DNA of 50,259 bases, taken from SIG565 sp045594065. Its GTDB lineage: Bacteria > Bacillota > Clostridia > Oscillospirales > Acutalibacteraceae. Shown here in pieces: positions 41,456 to 50,249 of the stretch. A program made the position numbers and the translations under genes. The stretch spans positions 1-50,259 of the forward strand of contig JAZNXU010000034.1 of NCBI GenBank assembly GCA_045594065.1. Reading direction: 5' to 3'. The first letter of the stretch is position 1, and each line of letters begins with the position of its first letter. The notes under the pieces are model-generated. The model worked only from the letters and a program-made list of their open reading frames with translations. It did not search any database and was not told the origin of the DNA.

Positions 41456-42950
41456 TTCTATTCCTCTGTCTTATAATATCATTTGTAATACCTTTCGGAC
41501 GGGTAATCATTTTCCACCAAGGTGCTCTTACCGCTGTATCTTTAAGGCTGTTTTTCGAAAATACGCTCACAGTATACAAATAATCCACCGAAAAAGAGTC
41601 AAGAGAATACAAATGAATGTGAATAATGGTAAGTCCTGTAAACAGACCAAACACTCCGAAAAACGATGCCAATAATACTAGCAGTATTTTAGAATATATA
41701 ACCGCCGCCTTTAGGCGTGGTACCATTAATCCCGCAATACCGCTAAAAGCCACCACTATTAAAAGCGGAGCGCTCACTAAATTTGCTTCAACTGCTGCCT
41801 GACCTACCACCAATCCTCCAACTATACTCAAAGCATGTCCCATACTTTGCTGCATACGAATACCTGTTTCTCTGAGAATTTCAAATATGAATATTAAAAT
41901 CAAGCATTCCGCCGCTGATGGAAAAGGTACGCCCTCTCTTGCAGCTGAAATCGAAGCATAAAACGATGCAGGTAGTAGATTCGGATGAAATAGTGTTACA
42001 GCTAAATATACAGCTGGAAGCAACACCGAGAGATGGTAGCAAAAATATCTCAGCATTCTACCAAATCCCGCATAAATATAATTTAAATAATAATCATCAT
42101 CTGATTGAAAATTCTCAACAAACAAATAAGGCAGAGTGAGGACTACGGGTGTTCCGTCAACCATAATGGCTATTCTTCCCTCAAGCAGCCTTGCGGCAAC
42201 AATATCAGGGCGCTCAGTGCTGCCCACAGTTTTAAAAATTGAAAATCTATTTTTATTAATGAGCTCGCTTATATAATTGGCGTCTAAAACACCGTCAATA
42301 ACAATATTTTCTATTTGCTTTTTGATTTTTTTCACCAACTTTTGGTCGGCAAGCGACTCTAAATAGCAAACAAATATATTCGTTTGGCTCTTAACACCGA
42401 CAGTAATTCTCTCAAGGCATAGATCGGGTGTTGCAAGTTTACGGCGAAGCATTGCAGCATTAAGAATTAACGCCTCATCAAACCCCTCACGGGGTCCTTG
42501 CAAAATACGCTCATCCTGTGGCTCGTTAATACCTCTTGTTCGCCAACCTTTAGTATTAACAATCAGTACTTCACGCGTTGCGTTTAATAAAATTACGGTA
42601 TCTCCCAAATTCATTGCCTGTATCATTAAATATATATCATCGGTTTTGGCAATTTCATTATTGTAGAGTACTTGCTTTTCAAGGTAATCAATTACTGTAG
42701 ACTGTTTCATTTCTACTTCCGATGTCAATAACGGACGGATAAGACCGTTGTTCAGTTTTTCTGTATCAATCATACCGTCGAAAAAAATTATGGCACAATC
42801 AAATTTGCAAGCCCTTTCAATATGCATTTGACGTATACGAAAGGCACCGTCTTTTTTATAAAGCTCCTTAAAATATTCAATTTTTCTGCTTAGTGCTTTA
42901 TCAAGCTGTTTACCCTTTAAACAGTTCACATTTTCCAATTTTCTCACCAA
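41448..42950 (-). CDS. gerAA: GerAA-type spore germination protein
   Basis: Largest germinant-receptor subunit, 500 aa. The soluble N-terminal part spans about 1-280, with VVKKIK-like and DPTDLD-like blocks (RITVGVKSQTNIFVCYLESLA, LLEGRIAIMVDGTPVVLTLPYL). The C-terminal part has about five membrane segments (YHLSVLLPAVYLAVTLF and others). The start is uncertain: TTG at 42950, GTG at 42947 or an internal TTG, all with weak ribosome sites. It heads an operon in the order A-C-B rather than the usual A-B-C. Confidence 0.88.
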   Translation of the reverse strand: MVRKLENVNCLKGKQLDKALSRKIEYFKELYKKDGAFRIRQMHIERACKFDCAIIFFDGMIDTEKLNNGLIRPLLTSEVEMKQSTVIDYLEKQVLYNNEIAKTDDIYLMIQAMNLGDTVILLNATREVLIVNTKGWRTRGINEPQDERILQGPREGFDEALILNAAMLRRKLATPDLCLERITVGVKSQTNIFVCYLESLADQKLVKKIKKQIENIVIDGVLDANYISELINKNRFSIFKTVGSTERPDIVAARLLEGRIAIMVDGTPVVLTLPYLFVENFQSDDDYYLNYIYAGFGRMLRYFCYHLSVLLPAVYLAVTLFHPNLLPASFYASISAAREGVPFPSAAECLILIFIFEILRETGIRMQQSMGHALSIVGGLVVGQAAVEANLVSAPLLIVVAFSGIAGLMVPRLKAAVIYSKILLVLLASFFGVFGLFTGLTIIHIHLYSLDSFSVDYLYTVSVFSKNSLKDTAVRAPWWKMITRPKGITNDIIRQRNRND

Positions 42951-42985
42951 AAATATTTTGGATTATTTTTTCTTTAATATACAAA

Positions 42986-43015
42986 AAGTCCTCAGCATAA
43001 ATCTGCTGAGAACTT
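42986..43015 (-). terminator. terminator after spo0A
   Basis: On the minus strand AAGTTCTCAGCA pairs with TGCTGAGGACTT (one G-U pair), loop GATTTA, then TTTTTG. It sits 5 bp after the spo0A stop. Confidence 0.85.
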
Positions 43016-43019
43016 AATT

Positions 43020-43787
43020 TTAACTTATTTTAAGTTTTAACCGAAGCTTATCGGAAATCATTGCAATAAACTCACTGTTTGTAGGTTTGCCACGATCATT
43101 TTGTATAGTATAACCGAAATATGAATTAAGTACATCAATATCGCCTCGGTCCCATGCAACCTCAATAGCGTGGCGAATAGCTCTTTCAACTCTTGAAGAT
43201 GTTGTATTATGCTTTTTGGCAACTGTAGGATACAAAATTTTTGTTACCGAGTTAATAACCTCGGTATTAGTGATTGAAAGAATTATCGCTTCACGCAAGT
43301 AGTGATAACCCTTTATATGCGCGGGTACGCCTATTTGGTGCATAATTTCAGTTACCATAAGCTCTAAATCATATTTTGACAGAGCTTCATTCTTATCGGT
43401 GCTCTCAGTAGTATCCTTAGCAAAATAAGCAATTCTATCTGCAAAAGAATTAATGTCAAACGGCTTTATAAAATAAAAATCTGCTCCCGCTTCAAGGGTT
43501 TCCTTTTCAAGCTTTGGGTTATCGTAGCTTGACATCGCTGCCACAAAGGGTTTGTGCCGAGAATCTGAATTCTTTATATTGTCAAGCACCCCTATTATAT
43601 CTAAATTTGGCATAAAAACATCTGCAATAACAATGTCGGGGCGAAGCCTTGAAATGTTATCAAGCAGTTTAAAACCATCTTTCTCACAAAGAGTAACGTC
43701 CATTCCTCTACCCGCCAACTTCTTTTCTAATGCGCTGCCAAGCTCTGTTGATTTATCGGCTACTAAAATTTTTGTTTTCTTATCCAT
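43020..43787 (-). CDS. spo0A: sporulation transcription factor Spo0A
   Basis: Master regulator of entry into sporulation, 255 aa. The receiver domain (about 1-122) has phospho-acceptor Asp56 (IVIADVFMPN) and conserved Lys in FIKPFD; the acidic pocket reads ADKSTE (Asp11, Lys12) where B. subtilis has two aspartates. The C-terminal effector domain (about 145-255) contains the DNA-contact helix SSRVERAIRHAIEVAWDRGD, nearly invariant in Spo0A. I chose the ATG at 43787 with AGGAGCC upstream. It is monocistronic, next to the gerA operon; spoIVB, often its neighbour, is not seen. Confidence 0.96.
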   Translation of the reverse strand: MDKKTKILVADKSTELGSALEKKLAGRGMDVTLCEKDGFKLLDNISRLRPDIVIADVFMPNLDIIGVLDNIKNSDSRHKPFVAAMSSYDNPKLEKETLEAGADFYFIKPFDINSFADRIAYFAKDTTESTDKNEALSKYDLELMVTEIMHQIGVPAHIKGYHYLREAIILSITNTEVINSVTKILYPTVAKKHNTTSSRVERAIRHAIEVAWDRGDIDVLNSYFGYTIQNDRGKPTNSEFIAMISDKLRLKLKIS

Positions 43788-43818
43788 AATATCGGCTCCT
43801 TTAATTTTTGTTATCCAT

Positions 43819-43847
43819 ATATTACCATAGAATTTTAGAAAAATCAA
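43819..43847 (-). promoter_or_regulatory. sigma-A type promoter of spo0A
   Basis: Minus strand TTGATT (43842-43847), 17-bp spacer, TAATAT (43819-43824), about 32 bp before the spo0A start. Confidence 0.6.
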
Positions 43848-43931
43848 TACTTTTTGAAAAAAATTGGAAGTTTTTTACAAATATATTAGAAATAACAACT
43901 AGAGCCACTTTTTTTGTTTAATTAACAAATA

Positions 43932-43962
43932 AAAAAAGGAAAGAATTATTAAAACTCTTTCC
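43932..43962 (-). terminator. terminator after the cytoplasmic DUF4886 gene
   Basis: GGAAAGA (43938-43944) pairs with TCTTTCC (43956-43962). On the minus strand a seven-T run follows. Confidence 0.75.
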
Positions 43963-43973
43963 ATTAATTTATA

Positions 43974-44726
43974 TTATTTAGATAAAACAGCGCTTACTGC
44001 GTTTTTGATAACCTCTAAAATTTTCTCATCACCTTTTTCGCCTTCACACCAAGGGATATACTTTGCAGTTTTTGGAGATTTACCTGTCAGTTTGCTGTAC
44101 CAGGTGAGTCCAGCAGCATATCTGCCGTACAGATTCGATAAATGAAATCCGTCACGCGTTAAAAACATACCGCCTGACTTCGCGTCAAATTCGGAAGTAT
44201 TGTCACGCAGATACTGAATAACTGAGCCCGCAGGAATTATATCAGCACCGATAAGCTCGGCGGCTTTTTCATAGCACTCAGACAATTTTTTGTACATATT
44301 TGCTTGATCATCGGTTAGGTTTCCAGTGAATAATTCGCGGTATTGAATTTCCTCATAAGCCCATGTTTTATGAATATATACAGTAGCTTCGGGACAAAGC
44401 ACTTCAATTACGGCATATAAATTGCCAAGATAAGGCTCATAGGTTTCCCACTTTGGGCTTGAACCACTCGCCTGCTGAAGAGTAATAATATCCCACTTCT
44501 CCATTTCGAGTGCCTCATTTAGTGAAATTATACGCTCCTTTTGAGCGTTAATCCAAAGCTCATAATCTTCACTTTTGTTCATATAATTTTCCCAATGAGT
44601 TTTCAAAGAACAACCGCCGATATAAAGATTATAACACTGAAAATCCACGCCGCCGCTTTTGGCTATATCGTGCAAATAGTGGTGTGCGTTCATTGAGAAA
44701 CTATTGCCTATACTTAAAATTTTCAT
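43974..44726 (-). CDS. DUF4886 (SGNH-hydrolase-like) protein, cytoplasmic
   Basis: A 250-aa protein consisting only of the DUF4886 domain, with no signal peptide. It begins MKILSIGNSFSMN (nucleophile-type Ser in GNSFS) and continues with LYIGGCSLKTHW, ITLQQASG and IPAGSVIQ, ending with the RDGFHLSNLYG Asp/His block. It shares its domain with the lipoprotein at 6674-7693. I chose the ATG at 44726, which has GGGAAGTGA upstream and puts the core motif at the usual position. It lies downstream of the fuc operon beyond a terminator, so it may belong to glycan use: perhaps removal of ester groups from imported sugars. That role is inference. Confidence 0.82.
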   Translation of the reverse strand: MKILSIGNSFSMNAHHYLHDIAKSGGVDFQCYNLYIGGCSLKTHWENYMNKSEDYELWINAQKERIISLNEALEMEKWDIITLQQASGSSPKWETYEPYLGNLYAVIEVLCPEATVYIHKTWAYEEIQYRELFTGNLTDDQANMYKKLSECYEKAAELIGADIIPAGSVIQYLRDNTSEFDAKSGGMFLTRDGFHLSNLYGRYAAGLTWYSKLTGKSPKTAKYIPWCEGEKGDEKILEVIKNAVSAVLSK

Positions 44727-44815
44727 AAAATCACTTCCCGCCACTATTTTAATTAAGAGTAAACAGAATGTCAAATATAAAATAATATATGCTTGCCATA
44801 TAACACTTTATAAAC

Positions 44816-44843
44816 TGAAATCCACCCTTTCGGGTGGATTTCA
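44816..44843 (-). terminator. terminator after the fuc operon
   Basis: TGAAATCCACCC and GGGTGGATTTCA pair around TTTC, just after the fucU stop on the minus strand. Confidence 0.8.
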
Positions 44844-44846
44844 AAT

Positions 44847-45281
44847 TTAGATTACGCCCTTTTGAAGCATAATATTTGCATATAGTGCTGACTCGCCGGT
44901 TGCAATGATTGCATAACATTTGCTTGCCTCTTCATAGAAAGCAAAGCGCTCAATATTACCAACTGTATCGCCGCCGCGTTCGTCGTATTTTGAGATAATT
45001 TGTTTGTACTCATCCCATATTGGTGTTTCTACCTTATCTCCGGGAGTTACCTGCATTAAGCTAACAGGTTTTTCAACATAGGTATCAAGCGGAAAAAGCT
45101 GTAATACAGCATCCAAAATCTCGGTGCCCGAATGTCCATCAGCGCGAAGTACTATAGCATTCTTGCCAACCGACTCTGACGGGAAATTACCGTCAGCTAT
45201 TACAAGGCGGTCACTGTGTCCCATTTCGCACAGCACCTTTAGCATCTCGGGAGATAAAATTTTAGGGATATTCTTTAGCAT
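44847..45281 (-). CDS. fucU: L-fucose mutarotase, FucU/RbsD family
   Basis: Interconverts the anomers of L-fucose so that the isomerase receives its preferred form. The 144-aa RbsD/FucU fold shows the hallmark MGHSDRLVIADGNFP (catalytic His in GHSD) and a closing FYEEASKCYAIIATGES. AGGAGG precedes the ATG. Third gene of fucI-fucA-fucU. FucU rather than RbsD is favoured by the neighbours. Confidence 0.92.
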   Translation of the reverse strand: MLKNIPKILSPEMLKVLCEMGHSDRLVIADGNFPSESVGKNAIVLRADGHSGTEILDAVLQLFPLDTYVEKPVSLMQVTPGDKVETPIWDEYKQIISKYDERGGDTVGNIERFAFYEEASKCYAIIATGESALYANIMLQKGVI

Positions 45282-45301
45282 AACAAATCCTCCTAATTAC
45301 T

Positions 45302-45985
45302 TTATTTATTATAATGTTTATAGCCAGGGTGTTTACCCGTAACCTTATAATAATTATCTCTCAAATAAAGCAATTTGTCAATCTGAGGTTTTTCAATTTC
45401 CTGAGCGCCGCCTAATAGATGCGCGGTTAAAGAAATTTTAGCAAATAATTCGAGGGTTTCCATACGGTAGTATGCCGTAATTAAATCACAACCAACGGTA
45501 AGTGCACCGTGATTTTGTAAAAGGAATACATCGTGCTCGGACAGATACGGTGTGATAGCCTCAGGTACCTCGTCGGTGCTCGGTGTGCCGTAGGGCGTCA
45601 GCGGAATTGAGCCTATAGCAATTACGGTTTCAATCATAGAATACTCATCGAGGCTCTTTCCTGCTACTGCATAGCCCGTAGCAGTGGGCGGATGCGCGTG
45701 AACTACTGCACCTACATCATCGCGCTCGGCAAAGCACTTTAAGTGCATTTTTATTTCACTCGAAGGCTTATAGCCGGGCTCGCCCTCAATAACCTCACCC
45801 TTATTATTAATAATAACGAGCTTTTCAGGAGTTATAAAGCTTTTGCTGATACCTGTGGGAGTAGCCATAAAGTTACCGTCGGGCAGCTTTACAGAAACAT
45901 TACCGTCGTTAGCGGCAACCCAACCAAGCTGCCACATTTTATGGCAGACATCACAAATCTGCTCACGAATTTCCATATATTTCAT
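45302..45985 (-). CDS. fucA: L-fuculose-phosphate aldolase
   Basis: Class II aldolase that splits L-fuculose 1-phosphate into dihydroxyacetone phosphate and L-lactaldehyde. The 227-aa sequence keeps all residues known from E. coli FucA with a constant +4 offset: Glu77, His96, His98 (HAHP) and His159 (QNHGAL), which bind zinc and act in catalysis. The phosphate-site region NDGNVSVK is also present. An AAGGAG site precedes the ATG. Middle gene of the fuc operon. Confidence 0.92.
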   Translation of the reverse strand: MKYMEIREQICDVCHKMWQLGWVAANDGNVSVKLPDGNFMATPTGISKSFITPEKLVIINNKGEVIEGEPGYKPSSEIKMHLKCFAERDDVGAVVHAHPPTATGYAVAGKSLDEYSMIETVIAIGSIPLTPYGTPSTDEVPEAITPYLSEHDVFLLQNHGALTVGCDLITAYYRMETLELFAKISLTAHLLGGAQEIEKPQIDKLLYLRDNYYKVTGKHPGYKHYNK

Positions 45986-45996
45986 AGTTATTCTCC

Positions 45997-47829
45997 TTAT
46001 TTCTTAAAGCATGGACCAAATGTTGCGCAAGCGCGATAATCTGCACTCTCCTTATCCATACCGAACGAGTTCCAAACCGCAGGGCGGAAAATTTTATCCT
46101 CAGGAACATTGTGCATACAAACAGGAATTCTGAGCATAGAACACATTGTAATAAGGTCGGCACCAATATGACCGTAGCTGATTGCGCCATGGTTAGCTCC
46201 CCAGTTCTGCATAACCTCATAAGCTGTCTTGAACGGGCTGCCCTCCTTACCGTCGCAACGTGGTGCAAACCAGGTGCAAGGCCAGGTGGGATTAGTTCTC
46301 TCCATTAAAGTATCCGATACTTCATCGGGAAGATTTACAGTCCAGCCTTCAGCAATCTGAAGCACGGGACCAAGCCCTTTTACAAGATTTAAGCGAATCA
46401 TAGTGCAGGGCATTTCAGCCTTAGTTGTATAATGGCTGGAGAAGCCGCCGCCACGGAAGTTATCAAATCCCGCTTCACACCAAACGGTAGCGTCGGTCAT
46501 CTTCTTGATATCTTCTTCTGTTACCTCCCACCATTTCTTCATTGTGGGGTTACCGTCTTCGTCGGTGCATTCGCCGCAAGCATCAAGACAAGCAGCTCCA
46601 GAATTTAGAAGATGTATAATACCATTAGATTCTTTAGCTTTACCCTCAAATTTATATCCTGTAACACGCTCAGTAGCTTCACCCGACCAATATGTACGAA
46701 CATCTGCAAAAATCTGTGCGCGATGAGTGAGCAATCTCATAAAGAGCATTCCAAGACCGTTAAGAACATCGTTTTCCGTGGCTAAGGTGTAAGGCTCGCG
46801 TGCGCCCTCATAATCGAATGTTGAGGAAAGTAGAGCCTCAGGATAGTCACAGTTTGGCCAATGGTCGGTCCATTGGCGCTGACCCTGAAAACCGCCTGCA
46901 ATTGCGTTATGTCCTAGCATTTCCTCTTCAAAGCCCTCAGGAAGTGACTCATTTCCGGTCATAAGGTCTTTTATAATGCAGTACATCTTAACGGTGAATT
47001 CCCACTGCTTTTCTTTTTCTTCGGGAGTGAATTTAATGCGGCGTTCTTCGCCTAAAAACTCAACCGATTCGGGGTTATCATCACGGCCCTCCTTGCAGTG
47101 TTCCTTAGTCCATGCAAGAGCCTTTTTGTATTCTTCCTCGTTATAAATTCCTTCCTCCATACGACGAAGAATTTCAACCTCATCAACCGATTCTACACGC
47201 ATACCAAGGTATGATTCCATAAAATCCTGATCGATTATCGAGCCTGCTATACCCATACACTGCGAACCAATCTGCAGGTATGATTTTCCACGCATTGTGG
47301 CAACGGCAACGGCGGCACGACCGAAACGAAGGAGTTTTTCCTTAACATCCTCCGGAATTTCAGAAACCTGATCTCTATCCTGAACTTCATGACCGTAAAT
47401 ACCAAAGGCAGGCAGACCTTTTTGCGCATGACCTGCCAAAACGGCAGCAAGGTAAACAGCACCGGGACGCTCTGTGCCGTTGAAGCCCCAAACGCCTTTT
47501 ATTGTATTCGGATCCATATCCATAGTTTCGGAGCCATAGCACCAACAGGGTGTAACGGACAATGTAATGTCAACGCCTGCTTTGCGGAACTGGTCAGCAC
47601 AAGCAGCAGCCTCGGGCACACGACCGATACTATGATCGGCAATAATAACCTTTACAGGGTCGCCATTTGAGTAAAATAAATTCTCTTCAAAAAGTTTCTT
47701 GGCGGCATTAGCCATAGCCATTACTTGGTCCTCAAGACTCTCTCGAAGCTTCATTGGTCCACGACGACCGTCGATAATCGGACGTATTCCTATTACGGGA
47801 TAGTCACCTATAAATCTTGATTTGCTCAT
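45997..47829 (-). CDS. fucI: L-fucose isomerase
   Basis: Converts L-fucose to L-fuculose (also D-arabinose to D-ribulose), 610 aa, with Mn2+. Glu352 and Asp376 (in TLATEND and FADVRTYW) are 24 residues apart, as are the metal ligands Glu337 and Asp361 of E. coli FucI. The third ligand histidine lies in NWGANHGAISYGH. A TGGAGG site precedes the ATG. First gene of the operon, divergent from the AraC-type regulator. No fuculokinase gene is present in this window. Confidence 0.95.
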   Translation of the reverse strand: MSKSRFIGDYPVIGIRPIIDGRRGPMKLRESLEDQVMAMANAAKKLFEENLFYSNGDPVKVIIADHSIGRVPEAAACADQFRKAGVDITLSVTPCWCYGSETMDMDPNTIKGVWGFNGTERPGAVYLAAVLAGHAQKGLPAFGIYGHEVQDRDQVSEIPEDVKEKLLRFGRAAVAVATMRGKSYLQIGSQCMGIAGSIIDQDFMESYLGMRVESVDEVEILRRMEEGIYNEEEYKKALAWTKEHCKEGRDDNPESVEFLGEERRIKFTPEEKEKQWEFTVKMYCIIKDLMTGNESLPEGFEEEMLGHNAIAGGFQGQRQWTDHWPNCDYPEALLSSTFDYEGAREPYTLATENDVLNGLGMLFMRLLTHRAQIFADVRTYWSGEATERVTGYKFEGKAKESNGIIHLLNSGAACLDACGECTDEDGNPTMKKWWEVTEEDIKKMTDATVWCEAGFDNFRGGGFSSHYTTKAEMPCTMIRLNLVKGLGPVLQIAEGWTVNLPDEVSDTLMERTNPTWPCTWFAPRCDGKEGSPFKTAYEVMQNWGANHGAISYGHIGADLITMCSMLRIPVCMHNVPEDKIFRPAVWNSFGMDKESADYRACATFGPCFKK

Positions 47830-47937
47830 AGTATTACCTCCAAATTAATTTTATACTTGTATTATAATTTAATTTGTGCTAAAATTCTTGTGTAATATTA
47901 TCGAATAATTGTCTTATTTTGTTTTTTAGGTGATGAG
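47830..47937. promoter_or_regulatory. divergent fuc/araC promoter region
   Basis: The 108-bp gap holds a minus-strand TATAAT near 47850-47858 without a clear -35 box, as expected for an activator-dependent promoter, and the AGGTGATG ribosome site of the regulator. No convincing operator repeats were identified by eye. Confidence 0.4.
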
Positions 47938-48798
47938 ATGAAACATATAGACCTTTACGAATCAAAACAGCGCGGAACTAAAGAATTTCCAATTGAAATT
48001 TACACTGTTGACAGCACACACCCGCAATATACTATGCCTGCACATTGGCACAACGAATTTGAGATGATTCGCATCTTAAAGGGGCATTTTGATTTATACA
48101 TAAACAACACGGTTATATTCCTTAGTGAGGGCGATATTGCATTTATAAATTGCAAGGAATTACATCGCGGAACACCGTACGACTGCAAATATGAATGTAT
48201 AGTTTTTGATTTGCAACTGCTTAGAGATATAAACAAAGATTTATATATTTCATACTTAGAGCCGCTTACTATTGGCACCTTTGAAATTAAAAACTCCGAT
48301 AAACTCAAGAATTGTGAGGCATACGGTGTTATCCAAAATTTATTTGATACTCTGAAATTAAAACAGCCTTTTTTCAAATTAAAGGTTTTATCGTATATTT
48401 ATGCAATAATTGAACTCTTCTATACCGAGGATTTGGTTATCGAAAATGTTACATCTAAAAAGCTACTTAAGCAATCCTCAATTATCACAAACATAATGCA
48501 CTGGATAGATGATAATTATACAGAAAATATTACCCTCCCCCTACTCGCCTCAAAGGCAGGACTCAGCCAAAGCTATCTCTGCAAAATTTTCAAGGAATAT
48601 ACAGGAAAAAGTCCTATTGAATATGTGAATTCTGTGAGAATTGAAAATATTTGTATCGAAATTAATGAAGGGCAAAAAAATATAACCGCTATTGCTACGA
48701 ATAACGGTTATAACGATATAAGCTATTTTTGCAAGGTGTTTAAAAAGCAAGTCGGCATTTCTGCCAAGCAATATGCAAAGCTTAACACCTCTCGCTAA
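47938..48798 (+). CDS. AraC family transcriptional regulator, probable fucose regulator
   Basis: A 286-aa regulator. The N-terminal cupin-like sensor domain (about 1-160) has MPAHWHNEFEMIRILKG and LSEGDIAFINCKELH, a metal/sugar-cupin pattern. The C-terminal double HTH (about 185-284) shows LPLLASKAGLSQSYLCKIFKEYTGKSPIEYVN and ITAIATNNGYNDISYFCKVFKKQVG. Divergent orientation from fucI suggests it controls the fuc operon in response to fucose or a product; this is inference from position. It is convergent with the SGNH hydrolase remnant, only 2 bp away. Confidence 0.9.
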   Translation: MKHIDLYESKQRGTKEFPIEIYTVDSTHPQYTMPAHWHNEFEMIRILKGHFDLYINNTVIFLSEGDIAFINCKELHRGTPYDCKYECIVFDLQLLRDINKDLYISYLEPLTIGTFEIKNSDKLKNCEAYGVIQNLFDTLKLKQPFFKLKVLSYIYAIIELFYTEDLVIENVTSKKLLKQSSIITNIMHWIDDNYTENITLPLLASKAGLSQSYLCKIFKEYTGKSPIEYVNSVRIENICIEINEGQKNITAIATNNGYNDISYFCKVFKKQVGISAKQYAKLNTSR

Positions 48799-48800
48799 AA

Positions 48801-49403
48801 TTAAAGTGTTTTGAGAAAACCAATAATACGGTTTGCAATTATTCCGTGTCCCTCATCATTCGGATGAAGTCCATCAGGCATATACTTTTCTTTGAGAATC
48901 GGCTCAGCAGGTTGGAATCTGCCGCACTTCCACAAATCAAGTACAGGCAAAGAATAATACTCAGCAACCTCGCGAATTATATTTACATAGTCCACAAGTA
49001 CAGCATCGTTTTGAATGTGTCTGAGGCCATCGGCTTCGGGCATATTTTCTCTTCTGCGATGCAAGGGTGTAATTACAACAATTTCTGCTGCGGGGTACTT
49101 ATTAATAAGTTTTGAAAACAAAGTATGGCACGCACCGTAAAAAGTATAGGGGTCACGGTCACTCTTAGTGCCCAGCGGTGCATCTCCCTCGCCCCAGTCA
49201 TTAGTACCACCGAAAACTACGATAATGTCAGCGTCTTCATCCATTCTATCGACACGCTGAATAAAACTTTCGTTTTTGGGGGTATGTTCATACTGATAAA
49301 CCATTTGTTGAATTTTTGTGCCACCTACGCCGTAATTTCGGCAAACAGCACCGCACGAATCGGCAATTCTGTTAACGAATGAATTCTTGCTTTCCGAAAC
49401 GCC
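48801..49403 (-). pseudogene. SGNH/GDSL hydrolase, 5' end missing
   Basis: About 200 aa of an SGNH/GDSL esterase: VGVSESKNSFVNRIAD, NYGVGGTKI (block II), VVFGGTNDWG (block III with Asn), VITPLHRR, and DGLHPNDEGHGII (block V with catalytic Asp and His). The first block, GDS with the nucleophilic Ser, should precede GVSES but is absent; upstream of 49403 the sequence becomes the LysR gene on the other strand. The open frame continues antisense through LysR to 49514, but with no homology and no ribosome site. Probably inactive. When intact it may have served carbohydrate de-esterification next to the fuc genes. Confidence 0.75.
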
Positions 49404-49404
49404 T

Positions 49405-50196
49405 ATTATACCGCAATCAGCTATTTCAATTACAATTAAGCGACTTGAAACCGAGCTGAACACACCGCTCTTTAATCGAAGCGGGAATAAAGTTTTTTTA
49501 AACGAAAACGGCATAACATTCTACCGACACGCCAAAAGATGTATTGAAGAATTAGATTGCGCAAAAAATTCTGTTATACACTCTAACGAGCCGATTGGCG
49601 AAGTGCGTCTGCTAGTGCTTGAAGAAAGAAGAATTATCGCAGATATAATCCCAAAATTCACGCAACTTTACCCGCAAATCAACTTTTCTATTTGCCACAA
49701 TCTGTTCGAGCAGTCAACTCTCCCCTTTGATATTCGAATAACATCAAAGCAGAGCCGCGATAGAAACTCCGTTTGCCACCCGATTGTCACCGAAAATCTA
49801 ATGCTCGCTGTTGCAAACTCCCATCCTCTCTCAAAGCACAGTGAAGTATCAATTTCTGAGCTCTCTAACGAGCAATTTATTATGATGCCAAATGAAAACA
49901 GCTTAAAGCAGCTTACAGAGGAAATTTGCAAGCAAAATGGCTTTTTACCTAAAAAATCAATTTTATGTGATGATCCTTTTTGTATCCGAAAGTATATATC
50001 TGCGGGGCTTGGTGTATCAATTGTTCCGCCCAATTCGTGGGACGGACTCTGGGATAACAATATAACACTTATTCCCATTTCGGGCAAACCAATAATGCGC
50101 ACGACATATATTGAATGCCGCAAGGAGCGCCTAAACTTTACACCTGTAAAACTGTTTTATGATTTTTGCATTAATGAATTAACCCACAATAATTAA
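49405..50196 (+). pseudogene. LysR family regulator, 5' end missing
   Basis: About 264 aa of a LysR-type regulator. Homology starts abruptly at IPQSAISITIKRLETELNTP, which corresponds to the third helix of the DNA-binding HTH; the first 27 or so residues (helices 1-2) are missing. The effector-binding domain follows (about 85-260), with LMLAVANSHPL and SAGLGVSIVP typical of the family. The only in-frame start upstream is a TTG at 49387 without a ribosome site. The gene is therefore probably non-functional. A perfect terminator follows, as for an intact gene. Confidence 0.75.
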
Positions 50197-50200
50197 ACCT

Positions 50201-50249
50201 TTTAAACGACAGAACTCCCTTAAAAATCAAGGGAGTTCTGTCGTTTAAA
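50201..50249 (+). terminator. terminator after the LysR remnant
   Basis: A perfect 21-bp inverted repeat (50201-50221 with 50229-50249) with loop AAAAATC. Confidence 0.85.

Noticed and set aside
48801..49514. Full-length 237-codon SGNH hydrolase starting at 49514
   Set aside because: The first 37 codons are antisense to the LysR gene and show no SGNH block I, so the true homologous part ends at about 49403.
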